The position numbers and the translations under genes are program-made. Of a stretch of 22,718 bases of DNA, positions 14,570-21,691 are shown piece after piece. The DNA is from Chryseobacterium vaccae (GTDB lineage Bacteria; Bacteroidota; Bacteroidia; Flavobacteriales; Weeksellaceae), in assembly GCF_009602705.1 (NCBI RefSeq), contig NZ_VSWH01000002.1, positions 1 to 22,718 on the forward strand, in the 5' to 3' direction. Every line of letters starts with the position of its first letter. Positions within the stretch are counted from its first letter, which is position 1. The notes beneath the pieces were generated by a model. That model ran no database searches, was not told where the DNA came from, and saw nothing but the letters and a program-made list of their open reading frames with translations.

Positions 14570-14986
14570 ATGGTTTTAGAACAAAAAGACATCAGACAGA
14601 TACTGTCTCACAGATATAGCTTTATACTGGTTGACAGAGTAAAATATATGGACGAGGATAGAATAGTGGCTGTAAAGAACATCACCTCTTCAGATATCAA
14701 TTTATGGGGACATTTTGAAGATGACCCGATATACCCCGGAGTTCTGCTGATAGAGTCTTGTTCTCAGGCAGGAGGAATTCTATTGAGCAATCAGAAAACG
14801 AGCAGAGGCTACATCGCTCAGATCAATGAATTCAAATTCCTCTCTTTCGTAAGACCGGGAGACAGTGTTCACATTGAAGCCACCATAAACAAGGTAGTAG
14901 GCCAGTACGCAAAAGTGTCAGTTGCTGCATTGGTTGAAGATAAAATAATTGCCAAAGGAGAAGTAATGTATTTTTTTGATAAATAA
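14570..14986 (+). CDS. FabZ-like 3-hydroxyacyl-ACP dehydratase
   Basis: A hot-dog-fold dehydratase that removes water from 3-hydroxyacyl-ACP to give a trans-2-enoyl chain. The 138-residue protein has the FabZ opening ILSHRYSFILVDRV, the catalytic histidine in GHFEDDPIYPGVLLIE and the catalytic glutamate at the end of that stretch. I start at ATG 14570 rather than the open upstream TTG at 14543, because FabZ proteins begin close to this point and an A-rich leader precedes the ATG. It lies in the operon between the transferase and the KS-beta gene. With the ketoreductase at 15949 and no enoyl reductase in the window, the chain may keep its double bonds (polyene). Confidence 0.9.
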   Translation: MVLEQKDIRQILSHRYSFILVDRVKYMDEDRIVAVKNITSSDINLWGHFEDDPIYPGVLLIESCSQAGGILLSNQKTSRGYIAQINEFKFLSFVRPGDSVHIEATINKVVGQYAKVSVAALVEDKIIAKGEVMYFFDK

Positions 14987-14989
14987 GCT

Positions 14990-15952
14990 ATGAATAATAT
15001 AACCGTAACCCACGTAGGAATCTCTCATTATTTTGGAAACTCTCCTGCAGAGTTTGAAAAAAATATACTGGAGAACCTGGAAGTAAAAAGAAAAGGTGTC
15101 TTAACTGCTACAATAGAAGAACCTAGATTAGAAAGCTTTTACGAAGAAAATGAAATCAGAAGAATAGACTCATTTTCAAAGTATCTGTTCAACGCGAATA
15201 TCGATATTGATAATTGTGATCATATTCCTGCTAAAAATAAGGGAATTATTATCAATACCATTTATAACTCATACACCACAACCATTGATTTTGTCACAAA
15301 AGCCATGGAAAAGGGAGAAGATAAAGCGAGTCCTCTATTATTCCCTTATACCGTTCCGAATGCGGCTACAGGTCTTTTAACGATGAATAAGCAGTTCAAA
15401 GGCTATAATAATACCATAGGCGGCTACAGCCCTGTTTTATTAGCCATGGATAAGCTTAAAGAAGGCAACGAAGAATTCATTGTTTGTGGAGGAGTAGATG
15501 AAATTAATGACTACATCAAAAGCTATGTAACCCAGAAAAACAGATTAATTTCTGATGGGGCATGCCTTCTGGGAATGGCTTTAGACGAAAAGAATAACCA
15601 GGATAAGCTCTTTAATATTTCTTATGGAAAAACTCATTTTTTCAATAAAATATCTTCAAAAGAGATCAGAAAGTTTTATAAAAACATCCTGAAAGATATT
15701 GAGTTAGAGAATATTGATCTGGTGGTTTCTTTCTGCCAGGATAACAAATCCAAGCAAATAGAAAGAGAGCTGATTAAAGGCAATAAAGAGATTATCTACT
15801 ACAAAGAAATCATAGGAAGTGCTTTGGGCGCAGAAGACAGCATCTGTTTATTCCTGGGATCTATCCTTCTGAAAAACAGAGAAGCCAAAAGAGCCCTTGT
15901 GAATGTAGAGTCTTTCGGAGGAAATATCAACACGTATATAATTGAGCTATGA
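14990..15952 (+). CDS. Degenerate ketosynthase (KS-beta / chain-length-factor-like)
   Basis: A 320-residue thiolase-fold protein related to FabF-type ketosynthases but shortened and catalytically dead. Where the active ketosynthase at 16960 has TACSAGGNAIE, this protein has IGGYSPVLLAMD (143-154), so no active-site cysteine. The second histidine is Ser277 in IGSALGAEDSI, and the HGTGT motif is missing (VSFCQDNK, 247-253). Such partners form heterodimers with an active KS in type II polyketide and aryl-polyene systems and help set chain length. It starts 3 bp after the dehydratase and overlaps the ketoreductase by 4 bp. The role as CLF for the KS encoded two genes later is inferred. Confidence 0.8.
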   Translation: MNNITVTHVGISHYFGNSPAEFEKNILENLEVKRKGVLTATIEEPRLESFYEENEIRRIDSFSKYLFNANIDIDNCDHIPAKNKGIIINTIYNSYTTTIDFVTKAMEKGEDKASPLLFPYTVPNAATGLLTMNKQFKGYNNTIGGYSPVLLAMDKLKEGNEEFIVCGGVDEINDYIKSYVTQKNRLISDGACLLGMALDEKNNQDKLFNISYGKTHFFNKISSKEIRKFYKNILKDIELENIDLVVSFCQDNKSKQIERELIKGNKEIIYYKEIIGSALGAEDSICLFLGSILLKNREAKRALVNVESFGGNINTYIIEL

Positions 15953-16683
15953 TGAATGAATACTGCCTGGTATTGGGTGCCAACGGAGGAATCGGCCTGG
16001 AAATATCCAAATACCTTATCGATAAAGGATACCACCTTATTTTGCATTATAATAGGAGTTCCGACAATATAGATGAACTGATTAAAGATCAGGAAAATCA
16101 CATCAAAATTAAGTTTGATATCACCGATTCAAACTCTATAAAAAATGCACTTAAAGAACTTGGCGCCGGAAAAGAAATACGGATTACAAAATGCATCAAT
16201 TGTGTGGGAATCCACTACAGATCATTTATTCCTCTGATGCCGGATAATAAATTCAAAGAAGTGATAGATACCAACCTTACGGGGGCTTTCTCTATCATCA
16301 AACATATCTCTACAGATATGATTAAAAACAAAAAAGGAACCATTGTAAACATCAGTTCCGTAGCAGGAATCAATGGTTTAATAGGTCAGGCTTGCTATAG
16401 TTCTTCCAAAGCAGGACTGGATGCCATCACGAAGATTGCCTCAAAAGAGCTGGCCAAATATAACATCAGGGTAAACAGTATTGCACCAGGTTTCATAGAA
16501 GCCGGAATTATTGAAAAACCTACGGCCAACGATCTGGAATATCTGGAAAGAATTCCTATGCGCAGATTCGGAAGAGCAAGAGAGGTCGCAAAACTAGCCT
16601 ATTTCTTATTAGAAGACAAAGAATCTTCCTACATCACAGGGCAAAATATCGTCATTGACGGAGGATTAAGTATAAATATTTAA
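15949..16683 (+). CDS. FabG-like 3-oxoacyl-ACP reductase
   Basis: A short-chain dehydrogenase of 244 residues that reduces the 3-keto group of ACP-bound intermediates with NAD(P)H. The nucleotide-binding motif is LGANGGIG (9-16), the NNAG-like segment is NCVG (84-87), and Asn109 lies in DTNLTG. The catalytic set is Ser137, Tyr150 and Lys154 (YSSSK), with APGFIEA following. It ends in the usual ITGQNIVIDGGLSI. An ATGATG start overlaps the KS-beta stop by 4 bp; Met1 or Met2 could be used. Together with the FabZ-like protein it performs the reduce-and-dehydrate half of each elongation cycle. Confidence 0.93.
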   Translation: MMNEYCLVLGANGGIGLEISKYLIDKGYHLILHYNRSSDNIDELIKDQENHIKIKFDITDSNSIKNALKELGAGKEIRITKCINCVGIHYRSFIPLMPDNKFKEVIDTNLTGAFSIIKHISTDMIKNKKGTIVNISSVAGINGLIGQACYSSSKAGLDAITKIASKELAKYNIRVNSIAPGFIEAGIIEKPTANDLEYLERIPMRRFGRAREVAKLAYFLLEDKESSYITGQNIVIDGGLSINI

Positions 16684-16705
16684 CAACAAATAAAAAATAA
16701 AAACA

Positions 16706-16978
16706 ATGGAAACAAGACAGCAAATTAAAGAAATTATCATTGAAAAATTAAATTTAAGAATTGATATTGAGGATTTTAAAGACAACACCCCTTTATTCTT
16801 AAGCAAAAAAGACGGTGGACTAGGATTAGATTCTATCGACACGTTAGAAATCGCTGTAGGAATTACAGATGAGTTTAATGTTGAATTCTCGGATAGTGAG
16901 AATATGACTGAACTTTTCACTTCTGTAGAATCTTTATCGAACTACATCAATAATAAGCTATGTCTGGAGTTGCAATAA
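16706..16978 (+). CDS. Acyl carrier protein
   Basis: A 90-residue acidic carrier that tethers the growing chain. The attachment motif is GLGLDSIDTLE, with Ser43 as the phosphopantetheine site, preceded by helix 1 (QQIKEIIIEKLNL) and followed by helix II (IDTLEIAVGITDEF), as in type II ACPs. The slightly extended loop LFLSKKDGGLGLDS resembles ACPs of aryl-polyene and type II clusters rather than housekeeping AcpP. It has its own A-rich leader 22 bp after the reductase and overlaps the next KS gene by 19 bp. It is the probable acyl donor for the LpxL-like acyltransferase at the end of the window. Confidence 0.92.
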   Translation: METRQQIKEIIIEKLNLRIDIEDFKDNTPLFLSKKDGGLGLDSIDTLEIAVGITDEFNVEFSDSENMTELFTSVESLSNYINNKLCLELQ

Positions 16979-18213
16979 CAGGAATAGGATGTTATAGCTC
17001 TATTGGAAAGAATATTGAAGAGTTTGAGCAGAATCTTTTCTACAAAGACTCAGAGACATTCTACCCTATTGATGAAATAGACTGTAGTAAACTAAGAAAC
17101 AACAGATCTTCCTACATCAAAGATTTAGACAATAACAAGACTAAAACAGGAAGCAGAGCAGCGATCTCTTTGCTGAAAAGTGTAGACGAGGCTATTAAGA
17201 ACTCGAGAGCTAAAGAGCTTATTAAAAACAACAGAAAAGTAGGTGTTTCCCTGAGTAATTCTATTGGAGGAATCAGCGATCTGGTAAGTGATATCACCCA
17301 AGGTAAAAACTTTATCGTGAAAAAATCACTGAACAGATTTTCTAAAAATAACAAGAAAGAAAAGGTTTTAAATATCCCTAACATTCTATTGCTTCAGGAT
17401 GTACTGAATAAGTACAAAACCAAAGGCCCGGTATGTTCTTCCCTTACAGCGTGCAGCGCAGGAGGAAACGCCATAGAAGTTGGATTTAAAATGATAAAAG
17501 ACGGGATCTGCGATATGGTAATCGTATGCGGGGTTGATCCTTTATCAGAAATAAGTTTGTTCGGATTTAATGCCTTAAAAGCTTTGTCTAAAGATACCTT
17601 GAGATCATTGGACGCAGAAAGAGACGGAATGCTTCTGGGAGAAAGTGCAGGATGCATTATCCTGGAAAGAGAAGATGCCGCAGAGAAAAGAGGAGCACCT
17701 ATATACGGAAAAGTATTGGGCTCAGGAATCTCCAATGATGCATTTCATATCACACAACCGGATCCGGAAGGAAACGGAGCTGTGTTCGCAATGAATAAAG
17801 CATTAAAAGAATCCTCCCTTTCCTTTAAAGAAATAGACTATGTAAACATCCACGGAACCGGTACAAAGTACAACGATCTTATGGAGCTGAATGCATTGGA
17901 AAGCGTATTTGGAAATGATTTACCCAATACCCCTATCAATTCATCCAAAACCAAAATCGGGCACACACTGGGAACCGCAGGAGTTATAGAAGCCATCATA
18001 TGCATGCTGACTTTAAAGAACCAGGCTATTCATCCGCATTCGAACTTTTCCAACAGAATAGATCGGGAAATAAATTATAACGTCAATACAGAACTTAAAC
18101 CAATGCCGGAGCTCAAATACATTATGAGTAACTCTTTTGGGTTCGGAGGAAATTGTGCTTCTGTAATATTTGGGTCATACGATGGTGGATATAGTAGAAG
18201 AGCTTCAGTATAA
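16960..18213 (+). CDS. Beta-ketoacyl-ACP synthase (KS-alpha, FabF-like)
   Basis: A 417-residue condensing enzyme that extends the acyl chain with malonyl units. The full catalytic set is visible: Cys165 in TACSAGGNA, His298 in NIHGTGTKYND, and Lys330 and His335 in SSKTKIGHTLGTAG. It also has the closing GFGG segment (SNSFGFGGNCASVIF). Length and motifs match FabF/KS-alpha. It overlaps the ACP gene by 19 bp. With the cysteine-less partner at 14990 it probably forms a KS/CLF heterodimer dedicated to one chain. No acyltransferase for malonyl loading is in the window, so the housekeeping FabD may be used. Confidence 0.92.
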   Translation: MSGVAITGIGCYSSIGKNIEEFEQNLFYKDSETFYPIDEIDCSKLRNNRSSYIKDLDNNKTKTGSRAAISLLKSVDEAIKNSRAKELIKNNRKVGVSLSNSIGGISDLVSDITQGKNFIVKKSLNRFSKNNKKEKVLNIPNILLLQDVLNKYKTKGPVCSSLTACSAGGNAIEVGFKMIKDGICDMVIVCGVDPLSEISLFGFNALKALSKDTLRSLDAERDGMLLGESAGCIILEREDAAEKRGAPIYGKVLGSGISNDAFHITQPDPEGNGAVFAMNKALKESSLSFKEIDYVNIHGTGTKYNDLMELNALESVFGNDLPNTPINSSKTKIGHTLGTAGVIEAIICMLTLKNQAIHPHSNFSNRIDREINYNVNTELKPMPELKYIMSNSFGFGGNCASVIFGSYDGGYSRRASV

Positions 18214-18601
18214 TCAGGATGTAAATTACTCTGATGTAGACAGCATGGGCGTGGTTCATCACTCCAGATACATGGTGTATTTTGAAAATGCAAGGTTTCG
18301 TCTGGTAAAGGATTTACTGCATATCAGCAAAGAAGAGTTCTTAGAGATGAAGATTGATTTTCCTGTTATCAGTTTAGAATGCGATTATTTAAAGAGCATC
18401 AGATTCCAGGAAGAAATCATGATCAGAATAAAACTCTCATTTGCGCCAAAGATTCCCAAACTGAAATTCGAATACCAGATTGTCAATGCCCAGGATGAAG
18501 TATTATCAAAAGCGAAGACAGTCCATTTATTAACCAGAGCGGGAATACCTTTAATCGGGTATCCGGAAAGACTAAAACATAAATTATACGAATGCCTATG
18601 A
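18182..18601 (+). CDS. Hot-dog-fold acyl-CoA/ACP thioesterase (4HBT/YbgC-like)
   Basis: A 139-residue thioesterase-like protein. The N-terminal motif VNYSDVDSMGVVHHSRYMVYFENAR matches the 4-hydroxybenzoyl-CoA thioesterase family, with the catalytic-type Asp in DVDSMG and the His pair after it. I prefer ATG 18182 over the open TTG at 18170: the family starts a few residues before this motif. The start lies inside the last 32 bp of the KS gene. It could release the finished acid or edit wrong chains from the ACP. It ends overlapping the M50 gene start. Confidence 0.85.
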   Translation: MVDIVEELQYNQDVNYSDVDSMGVVHHSRYMVYFENARFRLVKDLLHISKEEFLEMKIDFPVISLECDYLKSIRFQEEIMIRIKLSFAPKIPKLKFEYQIVNAQDEVLSKAKTVHLLTRAGIPLIGYPERLKHKLYECL

Positions 18602-19761
18602 AAAATGACAACCTATTAAACGTCAGCCAATATACTTTTTTAAAAGAAATAGAATTATACAGCGTAGACGATGAACTGAATGTTCTTTTGTATAAAAATA
18701 CGAGTTTTGAAGTATCTGGTGTCCTTTATTCAATTATCAAGCATTTGAAAGAAGGCATGTCTATCAAAAACATATACGATAGCCTCGATTTTAAAGACAT
18801 CAATTTTGAAAACTTTAAATCGCTTATTGTTAATAAAATAGAAGAACTTTTACAGGAGGTTTCCAATACGGTGGATAAAGTTCAGGTAGACAGCATACAC
18901 AAGTTGTTTGACCTTTTAAACGCCAGAACTACAGAAATTTTATCAGGAAAATTATCATTCCTGTTTAAAAGAGGAGTATTAATCCCGTTATGCGTTCTTT
19001 TTTTTTCATCCTTAGTATTTATTTTCTCAGGGAGTTTGCACGTACATAAAGCAAACATCAGCTTAAACCACGTGTGGATGATGTATCTGTGCTTTTTTGT
19101 AATAGGCGTATTTCATGAACTGGGACACTCGTCTGCGAGTAAATATTACGGTGCAAAGCCTTCATCCATATCCATGGGGATATTCCTGATATTTCCTGTC
19201 TTTTATACCGATGTTACCAAAACATGGGGACTGGACAGAAATAAAAGAATAACCACCAGCTTAGGAGGAATATACTTCCAGATGATCATTCATCTGATGC
19301 TCCTGGGATCATTATTCCTGAATATAGAAAAGCCGATTAAAGAATACATCTACTATATCCTTTTACAAAATATAGGATTGATGATATTCAATATAAACCC
19401 TTTCTTTAAAACAGACGGATATTGGGTAGTATCAGACCTATTTGGAATTCGGAATCTGAATACCAAATCAAAAGAGATCATCAAATATCTGCTGAAAGGA
19501 CAGCATCATCCGGATTACCTGTTTAAAGACAATGTCGCACTGTATGTGTACACCTATGCTTATTCAGTGATCGGAACAGCCTTATTAATCTTCATTGCTT
19601 ACAAGGTTGTTGATACCCTCGGGATGTACTACAATATCGTAGTGAAAGGAGAAAGAATGGAATTCTTGATTGTTATTAAAAGAAGTCTAATCCTCATTTT
19701 CTTATTGGTATTTCATCTGGTACCAATGGTGAAAAAGAAATTAAAACAATACGCAAAATGA
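18598..19761 (+). CDS. M50-family membrane metalloprotease with N-terminal PqqD-like region
   Basis: A polytopic zinc protease-type protein of 387 residues. The N-terminal part (about 12-93) has the strand/helix pattern of a PqqD/RRE-like winged helix (FLKEIELYSVDDELNVLLY, SGVLYSIIKHLKEG). Then come membrane segments and the zinc motif HELGH (about 173-177). The second motif, NPFFKTDGYW, supplies the third ligand Asp, as in S2P/M50 peptidases, and is followed by more membrane segments. Similar proteins occur in RiPP clusters as presumed leader proteases or export partners. Start: ATG 18598 gives a 4-bp ATGA overlap with the thioesterase; ATG 18592, two codons earlier, is also possible. It overlaps the ATP-grasp gene by 4 bp. 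The peptide-processing role is inferred. Confidence 0.82.
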   Translation: MKNDNLLNVSQYTFLKEIELYSVDDELNVLLYKNTSFEVSGVLYSIIKHLKEGMSIKNIYDSLDFKDINFENFKSLIVNKIEELLQEVSNTVDKVQVDSIHKLFDLLNARTTEILSGKLSFLFKRGVLIPLCVLFFSSLVFIFSGSLHVHKANISLNHVWMMYLCFFVIGVFHELGHSSASKYYGAKPSSISMGIFLIFPVFYTDVTKTWGLDRNKRITTSLGGIYFQMIIHLMLLGSLFLNIEKPIKEYIYYILLQNIGLMIFNINPFFKTDGYWVVSDLFGIRNLNTKSKEIIKYLLKGQHHPDYLFKDNVALYVYTYAYSVIGTALLIFIAYKVVDTLGMYYNIVVKGERMEFLIVIKRSLILIFLLVFHLVPMVKKKLKQYAK

Positions 19762-20723
19762 TTTTAGTTCTTTGTTCATCCAATTACGATGCAAGTATAA
19801 ATTATGTGCTGGACTGGCTTATTTTTTATAAGCACGAATTTATAAAAATAACCCCCGATGATATTTTTACTGAGAAAAGTAAAGATTTCAAAATAGAGAA
19901 TGACACTATTTTTTTTAAAGGAGTCAATCTGAACGAAACAGTAAAGTCTGTCTGGTACAGAAAGTTTCCGTACAAACCCAATTTCATAGAAGTAAAAGGG
20001 GAAGAAAGCGTTAAAATCAGAGAAGAAATAGAATCAGAATCTGAAGTTATCGTCAACTACATCCTTCATCTTCTTAAAGAAAAAAACTGCATAGGTTTAT
20101 TTAACAGCAGAGCATTAAACAAACCCCTGCTTTCGAAACTGGCCAACGGATACAATGTGAAAACCCCTAAACAGGCCTTTATAAGTACAAAAGAAGATCT
20201 TGAATTATTTCTGGAAAAAAGTAATGACAAGATTATAACGAAAAAATCGAGCGATAAAGTCAGGTATTTCTATGATAAAAATGACAAAACCCTTTTATCA
20301 TTAACGACACTGATTACAAAGCCTACATTAAAGGATATTCCTGATCATTTTTTTACCTCCTATTTTCAAGAGTGTATCGATGCAGAATATGAAGTTAGAA
20401 CGATTTTTTTAGACGGTCTTTTTTATTCCTCGGTTTTGATTAACACCAAAGACGAGTATATAGACAAAAAGAATATAATTAGTTCATCTAACTCCAGTGT
20501 GGTTCCATATCAGCTTAGCAAAGAAGTTGAAGATAATCTCAGAAGATTATTAGAAGAGCTGGAACTCAAGTTCTGTACCGTAGAACTTATAAAAAATAAG
20601 GTAGATAAAGAATACTATCTAGTGGATCTAAATCCTTCAGGTCAATTTGTTTTCGAGTCCGAGAAATGCAGCTATAGCGTTGATAAGTTATTGGCAGAAA
20701 AACTAATTAATTATGATAAATGA
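19758..20723 (+). CDS. ATP-grasp peptide ligase, graspetide/GwsG-like
   Basis: A 321-residue ATP-grasp enzyme of the type that joins side-chain carboxyls of Asp/Glu to Ser/Thr or Lys in ribosomal peptides (microviridin/graspetide and 'grasp-with-spasm' maturases). It shows SVWYRKFPYKPNF early, the NSRALNKPLLSKLANGYNVKTP segment, EYEVRTIFLDGLFYSS, and the metal-binding end FCTVELIKNK...YLVDLNPSGQF. The neighbour at 20921 resembles the SPASM partner of such systems, which supports this reading. The precursors offer Glu32, Asp35 and Asp42 beside Ser31, 38, 40 and 43. It overlaps the genes on both sides (4 and 11 bp). An alternative is a ligase joining the peptide to another amine or acid. Confidence 0.8.
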   Translation: MILVLCSSNYDASINYVLDWLIFYKHEFIKITPDDIFTEKSKDFKIENDTIFFKGVNLNETVKSVWYRKFPYKPNFIEVKGEESVKIREEIESESEVIVNYILHLLKEKNCIGLFNSRALNKPLLSKLANGYNVKTPKQAFISTKEDLELFLEKSNDKIITKKSSDKVRYFYDKNDKTLLSLTTLITKPTLKDIPDHFFTSYFQECIDAEYEVRTIFLDGLFYSSVLINTKDEYIDKKNIISSSNSSVVPYQLSKEVEDNLRRLLEELELKFCTVELIKNKVDKEYYLVDLNPSGQFVFESEKCSYSVDKLLAEKLINYDK

Positions 20724-20943
20724 TTACACAAAAGTTCCATTATTTTTCTCGTTCCTGGCGGAAATAGAAAAAGATTATGTCCCTCAGTATTTTGGGAAAA
20801 GTTTGATCCATCAATCAGATCAGTATGCTCTAAGAGAGAATGTTTACCCTCTCTCCAAAGAAGAAGTATACAGCCTGCATTTGAAGAGTAAAATAGTAAC
20901 CGAAGAAATAGAAGATATTTATGAATTTTTTGAAGGAAAATAA
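20713..20943 (+). CDS. 76-residue protein of unknown function
   Basis: I do not recognise this protein. It begins MINDYTKVPLFFSFLAEIEK, has an aromatic/acidic composition, no cysteine, no membrane segment and a glutamate-rich end (TEEIEDIYEFFEGK). It overlaps the ATP-grasp gene by 11 bp and the next gene by 23 bp, so translation is coupled on both sides and the frame is very probably real. Given its size and place it could be an accessory factor for the ATP-grasp enzyme or a small substrate peptide. Confidence 0.6.
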   Translation: MINDYTKVPLFFSFLAEIEKDYVPQYFGKSLIHQSDQYALRENVYPLSKEEVYSLHLKSKIVTEEIEDIYEFFEGK

Positions 20944-21691
20944 GAATAAGCATTTTTTATTGTACAGTCACAATTTTATTATAAAAGGCGAAGATTTCGA
21001 TCTTATTTTTGATAATAACAGAGACCTGGTATTCCAGATACCCAAAGGAATAAACCAGATCATCAGTCTCATGAGAGTTAACACAATCGCCGAAATATAT
21101 ACAAAATGCAAAGCAGAATTTGAGCAGATCGTCCTTTTTATAGAAAGACTGCAGGAATTGAATTTAGGATTTATAACAGACGCTGTTACTCATTTTCCTA
21201 AACTGAAACTCAGAAAAGACGCACCGTACAGAGAATACTCTAAGCTGATCACCATTTCTCCCGACCATGCGGACTTTTATAATTCTATACAGGCTGTTAA
21301 TACCAACAATACAAAATATATAGAATTAAGAATAGAAAAGTATTTTGATGATGAAATCCTGGGAACAAGAACCATCCAGGAACTCAACAGATCTTCATTA
21401 TACGGAGTGAATATTGTTCTGGATTTTGAACGTCTTAAGACCAGCAGGAAAACCTTTATGACGTTCTCTGAAAGAATAGAAAAAAGATGCAGCTTCTTTA
21501 TAGAGCATGAAGGAAAAGAAGGAATTAAGAAGTACAAAAACGTTCACTTCTACTTCATGAACAAAAAGGATACTGATACCGATGTTCTGATCACCAATAA
21601 AAAATTCTTTGAAAAAAGAATCTTCGAGATCAAGAACAGAAAGAATGGATCTCCATACATCTTCTTTAAACCAGAATTTGCCGAGCCATGA
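20921..21691 (+). CDS. Grasp-with-spasm (GwsS)-like maturase lacking the SPASM cysteines
   Basis: A 256-residue protein. The N-terminal region (about 11-92: LLYSHNFIIKGEDFDLIFDN ... LGFITD) has the strand/helix pattern seen at the start of the SPASM-domain partners in grasp-with-spasm systems, including the ITD and HFPKL segments. It is itself PqqD/RRE-like. The central part follows the same family trend. The C-terminus stops at FKPEFAEP, where the cysteine-rich SPASM domain should begin; only two cysteines exist (63 and 190), and there is no CxxxCxxC. It is thus a natural truncation that probably keeps only leader-binding or scaffold functions. It overlaps the 76-residue gene by 23 bp and the acyltransferase gene by 4 bp. 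The assignment rests on pattern recognition, not on a search. Confidence 0.55.
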   Translation: MNFLKENKNKHFLLYSHNFIIKGEDFDLIFDNNRDLVFQIPKGINQIISLMRVNTIAEIYTKCKAEFEQIVLFIERLQELNLGFITDAVTHFPKLKLRKDAPYREYSKLITISPDHADFYNSIQAVNTNNTKYIELRIEKYFDDEILGTRTIQELNRSSLYGVNIVLDFERLKTSRKTFMTFSERIEKRCSFFIEHEGKEGIKKYKNVHFYFMNKKDTDTDVLITNKKFFEKRIFEIKNRKNGSPYIFFKPEFAEP

